From NCBI GenBank assembly GCA_947462335.1, contig OX381709.1, forward strand, positions 63,418,609 through 63,482,608: a DNA stretch of 64,000 nucleotides, read 5' to 3'. The DNA is from Harmothoe impar (lineage: Eukaryota; Annelida; Polychaeta; Phyllodocida; Polynoidae). The notes beneath the pieces are model-generated. The model saw nothing but the letters and a program-made list of their open reading frames with translations. It was not told the DNA's origin and did not search any database. Both the position numbers and the translations under genes were made by a program. Each line of letters starts with the position of its first letter. The stretch's first letter is position 1. Below are positions 52,581 through 63,974 of the stretch, in pieces.

Positions 52581-52970
52581 CAGTGTTGCCGAAAACTTTT
52601 TCCACACACAGGCCAATGTGGCCTGTGTCGTGAAGTCTTACACAGGCCATTTGCTTTCTATACAGGCCATATGAACCTACCACCTATCTATTGATGTCTT
52701 AAAGGCGATTTCATGCTGATTTATATTGATATATACAGATATTTTTCAATGGGAACTTGCAAAAGGTATTGAAAGATGTGTAAATTTATTGAATAATGGT
52801 CACATGGCCATAACTTTGCTTCTATAAATAGGAATATTTGAAAAATTCTTTCACTGTCAGAAAGCTGGAATAATGGCCGGCCATTCTGGCTGGTGTCCAA
52901 GGCCCTTACATCGGCCATTGGGACTTTATATCGGCAAAAGCCGATGTGCCGATGTCAATTGGCAACACTG
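52581..52970. mobile_element. 390-bp MITE, CAGTGTTGCC family, copy 1
   Basis: Ends CAGTGTTGCC and GGCAACACTG, flanked by GTATAAC on both sides (52574-52580, 52971-52977). The interior has many GGCC motifs (CAGGCCAATGTGGCCTG). The second copy at 54896-55251 aligns along most of its length. Confidence 0.9.
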
Positions 52971-52999
52971 GTATAACCAATACTCATTGGTATAACCCA

Positions 53000-54075
53000 C
53001 GCCCCAAATGATAATGAAAACCCTCGTATAACCGCACATGTGGGGGATGTCATTGGTATCGATATATCGCTATTTTTGATGTATCAGATAACCGAAGGTT
53101 TAATCTATTATTTCTTTATATTGAATAACTGATGCCAGTGGCATTCCTAAGTACGGTAGTACCGATATGTATGTGCATGTTCATGTACATGTATATTCCC
53201 TGAATTTGAGCTGGTAGTTAGTGGGGGAGGAGAGGGGCGGTGTTCCCGGCTCTGACACCAGCAATTGTCACCCACAACCTTACATATCACATCTAGATAG
53301 TCTATAACATTAACAGAGGTGACCCCTTTTAAGTAGCAAAACGCACTATAGCATGGTGTACGTTGTCAGAATATCTTCACATACTATATGAGATACATGT
53401 ATGTAAACTTTCTGAGCTATTCAACCTGGCATCACACTAAATTTTTCAGCGTATACCAACGTAGAGAATGGAGGACCTCTTAGGCTGATTAAGGCTACTT
53501 TTTAGTAAAAGAAAAAGAATGAAGATGCAAGGCTTTTCTTTTCTGTTATATTGTTTTTTGGAGGTGCGGGAGGGCGTTTTTTTTTACTTTTTCCAGAGCA
53601 TGGCATTAAATTTCGTTTCTGCTTCAATTGATAGCTAAGATGCTGATCATTTTGCAACTTTAATAAATTCTGAAATTTTCTTAGACACTGCCATTTTTGT
53701 GGGTCCAAAATGTCTAATGCCCTTTCTTATACTTGTAGACGTCAAAGTGTCTGGCTGTAAATAAAAGAATAGCAATCTACTACAGTCTTTTACATGATGC
53801 TGCCTTCCGTAATACTGAGGACAAATCAATTTATCCTAAAACTTTGCCTATGAGCCGCGGCTAGCACGCGAGTCAGATCGGCACTGCGGCTTATTGGATC
53901 AGTCCAGGTCAGGGTGCCGCTTATACATGAGTTTTTGCTACTATGGTACAGTACTAAAAGTCACCATAATCAGATCTCTATTGTGGCTTATAGGATCGGC
54001 CCAAACTCGGGGCGCGACTTATACTATTACTGTTATACGCGAGTTAGGCTAATGCGAGGGTTTTACGGTAACCGG
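53000..54075. other. Intergenic; relict of the TACCGTAAAAC element
   Basis: Positions about 53830-54072 resemble a degraded copy of the 42037-42483 element (GGCTTATAGGATCGG, end GGTTTTACGGTAA). The remainder shows nothing. Confidence 0.4.
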
Positions 54076-54084
54076 TGATACATT

Positions 54085-54465
54085 ATTCAATACCATAGTG
54101 CTGTGGGGGCTAGGGTTATACGGGGTTTATATGGCGGGTTCTGTTGGATGCTGTTTTGCGAACTCAGTCCGAACCCTTCAGCCCGACGGCAGGTGGCAGC
54201 ACCTGCCCCGGGCTTGGGGTATTGACAGAGGTCGCTATAGGCTTCCGGTCTGCGTGTGCGCGCGCAGGCTGGCTGCCTATATATAGCCAGCATCCGATAG
54301 GACTCGTCGGTCACTCTGGATCCACGCTTGGACAGAGGCCCTGCGATCATATCGGCTACGAGCCTACTGACCCGCTCCGAACTCTATAGGGAGTTCGCAC
54401 TGATATAGCTTTGCCTGTCTAGGTTACTGAATAAACCTTTGATTCGCAACCTGTACACTTGATCC
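54085..54465 (+). mobile_element. Possible solo LTR
   Basis: GC-richer block with TATATATAG near 54279-54287 followed about 145 bases later by AATAAA (54430-54435), an LTR-like promoter and poly(A) arrangement. TG/CA ends and a target duplication could not be fixed. Confidence 0.25.
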
Positions 54466-54895
54466 GAACTGTGTCGACTTTGGTTCTTTACTAAATAATA
54501 TATCAGTATTATAAAGGACAAAGTATCGTTTATTACAGTGCAATGCAGTATTCACTGTTAATAATCTATTACCCGTTAGTTTAAGCGAATGCCTAACCTT
54601 CAAATAGTTCATACACACAGAAGTGAGCATATTGGATTGTGACAAAAAAAAAGTTGAAATCCTACCGGGGTAATTGTCTAATCAGTATTTTATAATCAAA
54701 GATTGAGCGTGTGAGTGACCTCACAGATGACTCAGGGTAAGCTGGAAAAGAGAGAAATTAGTACCCGAAGATCGCAGCTCAATATCACATGGAAGGAAAG
54801 ACATTTTAAATTTCTTTTCGAAGGAAACATTTGTCCCCCGACCTTGCCTATCTGTCCCTTTTGTCATCTCATGTCTATGTCCGCAACACACTGAA

Positions 54896-55251
54896 CAGTG
54901 TTGCCGAAAACATTTTCTCAACGCAGGCCAAGGTGGCCTGCGTCTTGGCATCTTATGTAGGCCATTTCCTTCTCACGCAGGCCATATGAATTTTGATATT
55001 TCAAAGTACCTTCATATACTTCATTATAACTTGTTTTATACTACAAAAACTTAAAAGAAATTGAAAAAATATTCAATTTTACAAATATGGCCCTATCTTC
55101 CCTTCTAATAGGCCGATTTGAAAAAGTCTTTCATCATTAGGAAACTGAGATCATGACAGGCCATTGTGGCTTTCGTCCTAAGGCCCTACGCCGGCCATTC
55201 AGATTCTACGCCGGCAAAAGCCGGGGTGCCTGCGTTATTTCGGCAACACTG
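54896..55251. mobile_element. 356-bp MITE, CAGTGTTGCC family, copy 2
   Basis: Ends CAGTGTTGCC and GGCAACACTG with CTGAA on both sides (54891-54895, 55252-55256). It shares GGCC motifs and CGGCAAAAGCCG with the copy at 52581-52970. Confidence 0.88.
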
Positions 55252-55602
55252 CTGAATGACATAGATTCTCCCATGTCCCAAAAACGTCTTAAAACATGGT
55301 TCAGTCGTCGTATATTACTCAGTTACCCTGAGTCAATAAAGCTAATAACTTCAAAGTTATACCATAGGAGCATAACTATACCAGGAGTAGTAGGGAGCAC
55401 ACTTCAGGCGCAGGGCTGCAGATCAATGATCGGAGCAGGCCGACTCCCAGTGAGCAGAGACTCTGCTTGGTGAGTGTAGAGCCTCCAGTGAGTGGTGGTT
55501 GTAGCTACAAGACCCCACACGTGGTGGGCTAGTGTATCAATACTGGTGTTGCCTGCTCTGTGTGTGTCGCGTACTGCCGCTCCCGTCCCTCCTCCTGCCG
55601 CC

Positions 55603-55619
55603 TTTATACACTGACGTCA
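55603..55619 (-). promoter_or_regulatory. CRE plus TATA promoter-like block
   Basis: On the minus strand TGACGTCA (55619-55612) precedes TATAAA (55608-55603), in normal core-promoter order. The predicted start is near 55575, 4.4 kb upstream of the SLC22 ATG with no other minus-strand gene between. Assignment to SLC22 is inferred. Confidence 0.4.
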
Positions 55620-58395
55620 CGCCACTTACTCAGCCCACCTGTAAAGCTGATCCACCACCTCATGGCGCAACCCACCCACAATATGAGGGCGTGTGTGTTT
55701 GGGGCGGGGTCTTTTTCAGTACTACCCTCACCTACCCACATATACCTACCGACCCACATTCACTCCTGCATAGCTTGTCCTTACCACATCGTTGCAATTA
55801 AGTGATCAAATATAGGATCATTTTTAATGTATATCTAGTCCAGGCTTTCCTGTACTAATTTAAGGAGATGACAATATATTGGGCAGATATTTAGTTCGAA
55901 AGTTTAACCAGTTATTAGAAGACCTGATGAACAGTCCATTAAGTAGCCTATCTATGCAATAGTTGTGAGGTGGGATGTTTGTCAGGTAACAACGTATAGA
56001 CTATAGTGGTGCAATCGACTGAATGCGTCACGGACTTATACTCATACATAAACGGGGTGCGGATCTGGTGTAATTAAACTGTATCTATTACTGTATAAGC
56101 CCAATAAAATGTAAAATTTGTGGACATGGGATACATCACTTACTGAGAAAATAGTACTCATTTATACCGGTAAGTGTACTTCTGATATTGATGTGAAATA
56201 GCAGATAGTGGTAAAACGTGCGATATATCCACATAGGCCTATCCTAGAAATGTGATGCAATACCTTACGTGAGTCATAAAGCTAGTACACGATGACATCT
56301 GTAAAATGAATTTTGTGAATCTAACTAAAAGCTGTTCTACATAGACCTACCTACACAATATCACTCTAAAATCATTTTTTACGCCCCCGCCCACTCAAGT
56401 GGATTCGGAATTTGTTAAACCCCCTCAAACCCATTTTAAAACGGGAGGGGGAGGGGCTTGGTGTATTTTCGCGCCAACGGCTTAATTTTCACTGAACTCC
56501 GGTATAGCCTACGAGTGTGTCTCTTCTTATACAAGAAGGTTTTTGGGTAATTTTTCGCCTTTTAGGGGATGGCATGAGCTTTCCAAAATTGTAATCATGT
56601 CCATATTCCATCTAGAAGGGAAGGAGTGGTGGTTTGAGCTAATGGTCGTTCATCAAAAGGACAGAACCCTAATTTCATATATCTATTATAAAAAGGGAGA
56701 TATGATAGTAGTAAAATGGCAACCATAATTTTAAAAATGACTCTAACCAAACTTTAAACTGTAATATATCAGGATTCCCTCCATTGATTTTGACAAAATA
56801 AATTCTACTGTATACATGTACTATAAATATGTTTCAGTCATTCTAGAATTTTTGTGTGGTTTTCTCATGATGTCTATGTTCTATTTGGTTACCATGGCAA
56901 CCGCAGATACCTAAAATACTCATTTTTTTAGTATATCTATTGCTATGGCAACCAATATTTTTATCAATATTACACCAAAATACATCAAATGTGTTGGCAC
57001 CATATTTTCTAGCATGAGAAAAACCCCATATTTTCTAGCATGAGAAAATACCCAATGTGAATTTTCACCAAAAAAAAAATCATATCAAAATTTACATTCA
57101 TTATGATTTTTTCCTTAAAAATCCATCAAATCGAGGTAATTTTCTCCCAGGTTCGGAAGGCTGACAAATAAAGAGAATTCAAGGCAGGGACTAATGGTTC
57201 TGGTTCCCTAGGCCTAGAGACAATACAGAAAATTGTAGCTGTATACCAAAACTGCAAAAGGGCTTTAAAAAAGATTGGCACCCCCCCCCCCCCCCCCATA
57301 TTGATCAATAAGGGTAAGGCCACTCAAAAAAAAAGTGGTTACTCATCACCAAGGTCTGAAAATTGTGACGAGGGAGGCTTTTTTTTATACTCGCGGGCTA
57401 AAATGTATGAGATAGTATGGGATGATATACGTTTTTCATGACCAAAATTCACATTTTAGTACGGTACTCATGAATTTATGGATCTTTGAAAGTGGAGAAA
57501 ATGTAATTTATTTCTATCCTACTACATTACTGGCAGTATTAGGGAGCGTTCATTATCTATGGCAGGGGGGGGGGGGCGAGCATTTTTCAAATTGAATACG
57601 TCAAAAAAAAGTGGCCCCCCCTCTCGGAATAGGTGGAAAAAAAGTGACCCCCCCCCCCCTCGGAATAGGTGAAAAAAAAGTGACCCCCCCCCCCCTTCCA
57701 CCATAGACTGCTTTTTATAACTTTTTAACAAAAAACGAAATTGGCTTGTACTAGTTGAATGTATGTAATCCTGGCCTTTCAGACACTCACCATCTTTAGA
57801 TTAACATACTGTGTTGTTTATATATCCCCTGGTGCATATAACCCTTCATGGCGTTATACCCTCTACCAAGCTGGGGGTGCCGGTTGTACAAGTGTTTTTA
57901 GAAATATTACAATAGTACGGTGAGGCCTTGTTAGTCCAACCAGTCTCGTTGCAGGCAGAAGCTGGTCTGATGTTGAATCCGATAGATCGTTGAAACAAAT
58001 TTTGTCTGCTTTGTCTCATGAAATAACCCTCAATGGTGAACAATGATCATGAGCCTTTGTCTTACATGCAAGTTGCAGGCTATATACAGGAATTTATAGT
58101 AGGTCAACTATAAATTGTTCTAGCCATATTGTTGCACGGTGGTGGATCCTAAGAGATTTGCGGAACTGAGGATAACTTAAATGAGTGAGGAATTGGAATC
58201 TCAGATTAAGGGTGACACTGCACCCAAATGTATGTCTGACTTAATTATACAACGGATCATTCATTGCAAGTAGACCAACAACACTTACAAAAGAACTATT
58301 GATGAGATACTCTTTTGGTTGTTCAGACTTCAGACAATCTATAACTCTGAATGTTTTTGCCCTTCAAGACTGAGATCTCAATTCTCTTTGTAGGT
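55620..58395. other. Intergenic, no gene recognised
   Basis: A tandem duplicate CATATTTTCTAGCATGAGAAAA (57001-57046), a poly-C run (57281-57297) and a G/C-run minisatellite (57564-57696) are present. No exon is supported. Confidence 0.5.
57564..57696. repeat. Poly-G/poly-C minisatellite
   Basis: Units AAAAAAAGTG(A/G)CCCCCCCC with TCGGAATAGGTG repeat three times after a G10 run. Compositionally similar to 2378-2490. Confidence 0.85.
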
Positions 58396-58484
58396 GCAGT
58401 AAGTAGTATAGTATGTATCGGAACGGGACTATAGTTAAGTACTGTTTATTACTCAATCGACATGCAGCCAATCAGAGGCCTCCA

Positions 58485-58945
58485 TTTGACCGGAAGTGAC
58501 GTCACATGCCCATATAACGGCATACCGGAAGTGACGTCACGTGACCTTGACCTAGTTAGAGGTCAAGGTCATGACTCAGCCAATCAGAGGCTTCCATTTG
58601 ACCGGAAGTGACGTCACACGCCCATATAAGGGCATACCGGAAGTGACGTCATGTGACGTCACACGCCCATATAAGGGCATACCGGAAGTGACGTCATGTG
58701 ACCTTCACATGTACATATAAGGGCATACCGGAAGTGACGTCAAGTGACTTTGACTTAGTTAGAGGCTTCTGATTGGCTGGTACACCGGAAGTGACCCATT
58801 TATGCAAATGAGGGGCCTACTTCTGGTCAAATGGAGACCTCTGATTGGTTGGGTCATGAAGAAATGTGTCTCTTAATTTAATTTTGTTTAGGAAGTGATC
58901 GATTTTAGGATCACGCGACCGGAAGTGACCTGATGAGTCACGTGA
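58485..58945. repeat. Subterminal CCGGAAGTGACGTCA array
   Basis: CCGGAAGTGACGTCA occurs six times between 58490 and 58745, with two shorter CCGGAAGTGACC variants after it. CCCATATAAGGGCATA, AGCCAATCAGAGGC and TCACGTGACC are interspersed. The right end (62930-63180) has related TCACGTGACC/CCGGAAGT and GCCTCTGATTGGCTG blocks. Confidence 0.93.
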
Positions 58946-59619
58946 CTAGAAGTGACGACGACACATACCTTAATTAGACGATTCAGCAGCGACCGGAGGA
59001 AGTGTCACTTTAAGAGGACACGCTAGTTAATTGTTATATTTGTTTTACTTACTAATAAAAGAAGACGTATGAAAATAAACACAACAATAATTTTATTTTC
59101 TTTTTTTATTTTCTTTTTTTTCAATTCTAATAACACTCTATTTTTGAAAAGATGCGCTCAATCAATCAATAACACACTTTTTCATATTTTAAAGGACTCG
59201 TTGTCACACCGTTAGAATGCACGCGACGCTTATAATACAAGTAGCGCACGTCATCTTTCTCTATGGTGTAAGTGGCCATTTTTGGTTCGTACCACTTTTG
59301 AAATTTATATTTACCGCAAGGAGAGTTTTTCGTTTTCGAAAACATTTAAGAAGACGACTACTTCTGTACACTTTTTTTTGAGATTTTCTTTCACCGGTGC
59401 CGCTGATTTGATCGTAGCAAATGTAAGTCTTAGGGTTGACACTTGGGATCCCGTCACCTTCTCACGCCGCTTTCTTTTCTTTCTGAAGTATGTCTCTCTC
59501 AGGCGAGGTTTGACTACACACAGGCAAACATCAGAGGCACCCAATAGCGCTAATTCTACCTTCAGACAAAGGTCAGGCACGGCTGGCCTATAATAGATGG
59601 GTCAAGGGCTATTCTAGTG

Positions 59620-59820
59620 AGGGTCAGGCTGCGCCGGACATTCAATAAAAAGCCGGAGTTTGGCAAACTTGCTTTTGAAAGTCTGACCATGCGGAATCCT
59701 CATGCCATAGTCTGGCAATGCTGAACTCTTGGGAGAGTATGCCGGACTCTTGCTGGCCAGACTTTCAAGCAAATTTGCCAAAGTCCAGCTTGTTATTGAA
59801 TTTCCGGCGTAGCCTGACCC
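59620..59820. repeat. Hairpin with about 55-bp arms
   Basis: 59620-59680 (CTGCGCCGGACATTCAATAA onward) is the inverted partner of 59758-59815. It lies inside the 4.85-kb element. Confidence 0.8.
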
Positions 59821-60107
59821 TCAGTAGAATAGTCCTTGACTCATCTATTATAGGTCAGCAGCGCCTGACCCTTGTATGAGAGTAGTATTGGCGACATTGG
59901 CCGACTCTGATATTTACCCGTGTGTACGGCGGGAGGAGGGGGTTCACAGCCACTGCTTGCGCTTATAGAGCGCTACTAGCGGAGGTCTGGATGAGGAGAC
60001 TACGGCGTTTGTCTTTTGCTTGTGCAGCTGCTGCTGCTGCTGCTGACGATGTCACGGATGCCGCTATTACTAATGCTACTAATACTAGTATGAGAAAATA
60101 CATTTAG

Positions 60108-60959
60108 TCAATTGATTAAATCAAGGAGGTTTTCTGACTTCAGTGGATCGTTTAGCCATCGGCCACGGGCAAAACTTGAAACCATTTTATACATGGGACA
60201 ATTGGCAGAGTCGAAACGTGTTGGTACCATAGGGTCGATCATGTTCATCATCAGTTCAGGCAAAGGAAGTGTGTCGACAGCACGCGAAAACTTCATGTCT
60301 GAATGTTTCAACACAAGACTTTTTATCACACTCACACAGCTGCTTTGAAGAGTGAATCCTTGACCAAACTTGTGCTTTTCCAACACAGCTTTGGCCTCTT
60401 TCTGTGCAGTAAGGGATCTCTCTTTCGGGTTCATCTCAGTGCTGTCTAGCATGTCCTCAAAGTCTTTAACATAATGTTCCAACGGACTACAAATGATGGA
60501 CTCCAGATCATCGTCCGCATATGTCGTCTCCTCGCACCATATTGTGTCTTCGCCTGTTTCGAATTCCGTCATTTTCCTGACAATCTCCTGCTGAGTGCCT
60601 TGCATATATCGAAGCTCCTTCAAGGAGTTGATAACTTGTATGGCGAAGACTGACAAACTTGAAGGAATTTCACCACAGTCAGGCCAAGTATACGGAGCTA
60701 AGAAAAATAGCTCTAACAAAATCTTCTCCCTCTGTCCAAATGAAACTACTGTTCCGATGAAGTTGAAGCATGCTTCTATCCATTGCTCCTTGGTGACGTC
60801 CTTCCAATGTTTCTTTACCTCACATGCATCATAGGGCACCGTTTCTCTTCTTGCTTCAAGTGGGAGTTGCTTTTTCTTTCTTGGACTCATTTCGAGAGGG
60901 TTTCGATGCTCTGTAGCGTCAACACTTTCATAAACAAAGAAAATAGCAGAACTAACCAT
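60108..60959 (-). CDS. Orphan ORF of the 4.85-kb element, unrecognised
   Basis: The frame is open from 61214 to 60108, but the first ATG is at 60959 (283 residues; a second at 60890 gives MSPRKKKQ). The product starts with a Lys-rich patch, is mostly helical and acidic in the middle (CEETTYADDDLESI), and ends LKSENLLDLIN. No transposase DDE/D motif, zinc finger or membrane segment is seen. The stop lies 58 bases from the left inner inverted repeat. It may be one exon of a larger gene, a captured host fragment, or a novel element protein. Confidence 0.5.
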   Translation of the reverse strand: MVSSAIFFVYESVDATEHRNPLEMSPRKKKQLPLEARRETVPYDACEVKKHWKDVTKEQWIEACFNFIGTVVSFGQREKILLELFFLAPYTWPDCGEIPSSLSVFAIQVINSLKELRYMQGTQQEIVRKMTEFETGEDTIWCEETTYADDDLESIICSPLEHYVKDFEDMLDSTEMNPKERSLTAQKEAKAVLEKHKFGQGFTLQSSCVSVIKSLVLKHSDMKFSRAVDTLPLPELMMNMIDPMVPTRFDSANCPMYKMVSSFARGRWLNDPLKSENLLDLIN

Positions 60960-61289
60960 CGTAACGTGCTGAGCGAGCGTAGAGTGGACGATGCTACGAA
61001 GATGAAGGGCGGGTGGAGAAAGTGTGACTGGTGACAGCGGCGTTTCACTCCTTATGTACCCTGTCCTAGATAAGCCTCTTAAACGGCTGAAAAGACTCTC
61101 TAAGTACAGAGCTTCTACCGCAGGTGGGTTTAGACTTAAGCAGCTTAGTTCACACACATGTCTGTTAGAAAAAGCTACTTGCACACGCGCCTTCCTTTTT
61201 TCACTAGTATTCACCCTCTGCCGACTTATAACCCTTAGAGGCCCAGTGGCGGGAAAATGGCGGGAAATGGCGTATTTTGCACATATCTA

Positions 61290-62130
61290 AAGTCCTACAT
61301 GGTTCTATCACAGAAATATTGGCTGTATACCACTGTAAGACACACCAAAGTCTTCGAGCCGACTTCAGCTTTTCATATATGGGCTTGAATTTGTTATCTG
61401 ATAAATATTAACAGTTTTAGAGCAATTTAAGTAAGGAAATGACAATGAATATCTCCAATTCTAAGGTTGCTCACTGGCTGAGGCTAAGTATTTCCCCCCA
61501 TGACAATACTATTATTTTTCATTTTAGTTATCATCATGTATTTGTTGGTGCAATGTGGAAAGTGTACACAGCACTATAGAACTGATCTCAACAGGTTGTA
61601 TGTCATTCTCATGCTGGGGATGTGATACAAGAACTATTTTGTTGCCATGACAATGCAATAGAGGGTCCTCCATGCCTCAAAGTACAGCTAATCTAAGGCA
61701 AGATTTGATAAATTTAGCAAATGGAATGTTTCTGGTTGCTATGGTTACCACGTTTATCATTTTTATCATACAGGGGTTAAGCATGGGAAAGGTCATTGCA
61801 ACAGCTTTTAGAAATGTAATATGAACCCTATGTCAGGACAGCAAATTCAATGGTAGCAGAATCACTTGTGGTATACTTATTATGTTGCCAATATCATATT
61901 TTGTTTAAATAGTTCTGGGCCCCTAAGGGATAAGACACCTATACACTCTTTCTCGTGAAATCTATGGAAGATGATGGAAGGACCACTGACTACATTTTCT
62001 TTGATCAGAGCGTGGAGGACGGCGTCGAACGGAGGGAACGTTGTGAACACAGCTTATAGGGTTTTTGGAAGAGGTCTTGTAAAGTCAAACTGGCGAGAGA
62101 GATGGCGTCTTTCAACATGACAATGCTGCT
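61290..62130. other. Interior of the 4.85-kb element, no gene recognised
   Basis: AT-rich, no supported frame. Upstream of the orphan ORF a repeated TGGCGGGAAA (61250-61268) lies near GGTTATAAGTC, possibly its promoter. Confidence 0.35.
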
Positions 62131-62153
62131 ATGTTGGAGCAGCAACAGCAAAT

Positions 62154-62191
<38 letters not shown>

Positions 62192-63259
62192 GCAATGTGG
62201 ACCGCTAAATTCGAGATGGTGACATATCTGTTTCTTAGAATCGACATTCGACATGAGGTCTAGTGACATTTGACATGAAGCTTGAAAAACATAGTGACAG
62301 GTGACATGAGCAATTCTTAAAATCGACATGAGATATGAGCATAATTAAGCGACATCGACATGTGCCATGGCTATTTTTTATTTTTTTTGAAGACAACCGC
62401 CATAGCTTCCTTATCCAGACCTCCACTAGTAGTGCTCTATAAGCGCAAGCTTTGCCTTAAGAGAGCTGTGGCTGTGAACCCTCTCCTCTCTCCGTACACA
62501 CAGGTAAATATCAGAGTCAGCCAATGTCGCCAATACTACTCTCATACAAGGGTCAGGCGCTGCTAGACTATAATAGACTTTAGCAAATTTGCTTGAAAGT
62601 CTAGCCAGCAAGAGATGCACATCATCATAAACGCGATCATGATACCTTTCATTGTAAGTAGACTCGCCTCTCTGCCCTCTCTTTTAGAGAGAGCAGAGAA
62701 GCGAGTCTCACTCTTAAAAAACCCTGCCCCTCCCCCCCTCCCCCCCTCCCCCCCCCCCATGCATCTTAAAGAGTGCCCCCCAGAGTGCCCCTCTCCCCCC
62801 CTCCTAGAAAAAAAGAGCCGCATTTTTAAATTATTTTTTAGCAAGCTTTTTCAGCTTGCTTTTTTTTTCTTTTTTTAAATTTATTTATCCATCAAAATCT
62901 CAAGTGACTTATTTTGAAAGCCAACCTAGTAGTCACGTGACCCCCTTAAGTAGGTCACTTCCCGTCACGTGACCTATTTGAATTTCCCGCCAACATGGTG
63001 GTCACGTGACCCTCTTAAGTAGGTCACTTCCGGTCACGTGACCTATTTGAATTTCCCGCCCAAAGGTCACGTGACCGGAAGTAGGTCACTTCCGGTCACG
63101 TGACCTATTTGAATTTCCCGCCAAAAGGGAGGCCTCTCATTGGCTGCTTTTGAATTTCCCGCCAAAAGGGAGGCCTCTGATTGGCTGCAGGTCGATTGAG
63201 TAATAAACAGTACTTAACTATAGTCCCGTTCCGATACATACAATACTACTGCAGTAGCT

Positions 63260-63768
63260 TCCTGCGATGGTATAGCTTCTAGATTTGGCCACTCAGGAAA
63301 TGCTGCAAATCATTGTAAATTACTGTGTCCATGATAATAGCAGTTCTAAAAGCCTGAGCCCAGACCTCAATGTTTGATGAATTTAAAGAGTGAGATTTTA
63401 GGCAGGCTACCCCAAAGGATATTTTGAAAAACTGCTGGTCATATTTTGCTGATGGGAGAATGTGGGATAAACTCGAAACTGAGAGTGAGACTACTTCCAC
63501 AAGGTATGGTGTAAATCTTGAAAGATATGTTAGCCTTAGAAATGATGACTGAATTTACTGAAAGACGAATTGTTCCAAGGAGAAACCTAGCATTAGCTCT
63601 ACTTGAGAGAATGCTGTATACACGTGTAGGCGGAGAAATGGAGAAATTAGAGTGATGAATTTGTGTGACCAAAATAAATATTCTCATGCGGCACAGGCCA
63701 AACGGTTATCCCACCAGGGGTTTGGTTTAGCAGCTAGGTCAGGTAGACCCATGTCAAAAAAACTTTAG
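63260..63768. other. Right flank of the element, no gene called
   Basis: Two overlapping minus-strand frames (63500-63279, 63687-63439) have a protein-like look but no motif, start or splice support. Confidence 0.3.
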
Positions 63769-63974
63769 CCTGAGACTAGTTCAGTGTGGTTCAAGTTGGA
63801 TGGGAGGTATGAAGGGGCTGGGTCAGTGGGTTACTGGCCTGCAGATGCATTGGATGCATTCTATCCTTCAACATTAAGTTCAAGTCGAATCCAAAGTGAT
63901 GCACTGACAGATGGGGTTCTGTCTCTATTTGCAGTCGTTTTGCCAGAAGATCATCTGGGTTCATTCTTTATAAA
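63769..63974 (+). CDS. Possible internal exon of an unrecognised gene at the window edge
   Basis: Between ACTTTAG and the donor GTAAGC the frame stays open for 68 codons plus two bases, with a varied, protein-like composition (SVWFKLDGRYEGAGSVGYWP, LFAVVLPEDHLGSFFIK). The acceptor is weak and no family is recognised. Confidence 0.35.

Larger units (their letters stand above)
59747..62607. repeat. Inner inverted repeat flanking the orphan ORF
   Basis: 59747-60050 and 62130-62607 are inverted copies over about 180-250 bp (shared GTATGAGAGTAGTATTGGCG, GCGCTTATAGAGC, and CTG/CAG runs at the inner ends), with about 190 bp of extra GACAT-rich sequence in the right arm. Confidence 0.82.
58402..63250. 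mobile_element. 4.85-kb inverted-repeat element with 6-bp target duplication
   Basis: The terminal inverted repeats begin AGTAGTAT(A/T)GTATGTATCG and match for about 85 bp (58402-58487 with 63163-63250) with very few differences. GCAGTA flanks both ends (58396-58401, 63251-63256). Inside are subterminal arrays of ETS/CRE/CCAAT-like sites, inner inverted repeats, and a single minus-strand ORF. A 6-bp duplication with AG-starting ends is known for Polinton/Maverick elements, but none of their genes is present. The superfamily is unresolved. Confidence 0.88.

Noticed and set aside
56880..56960. GGTTACCATGGCAACC as a regulatory site
   Set aside because: An isolated palindrome without supporting context; such sequences recur in dispersed repeats here.
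60960..61214. Extension of the orphan ORF to 61214
   Set aside because: The codon at 61214 is GTG; a eukaryotic start there is unlikely. The first ATG is at 60959.
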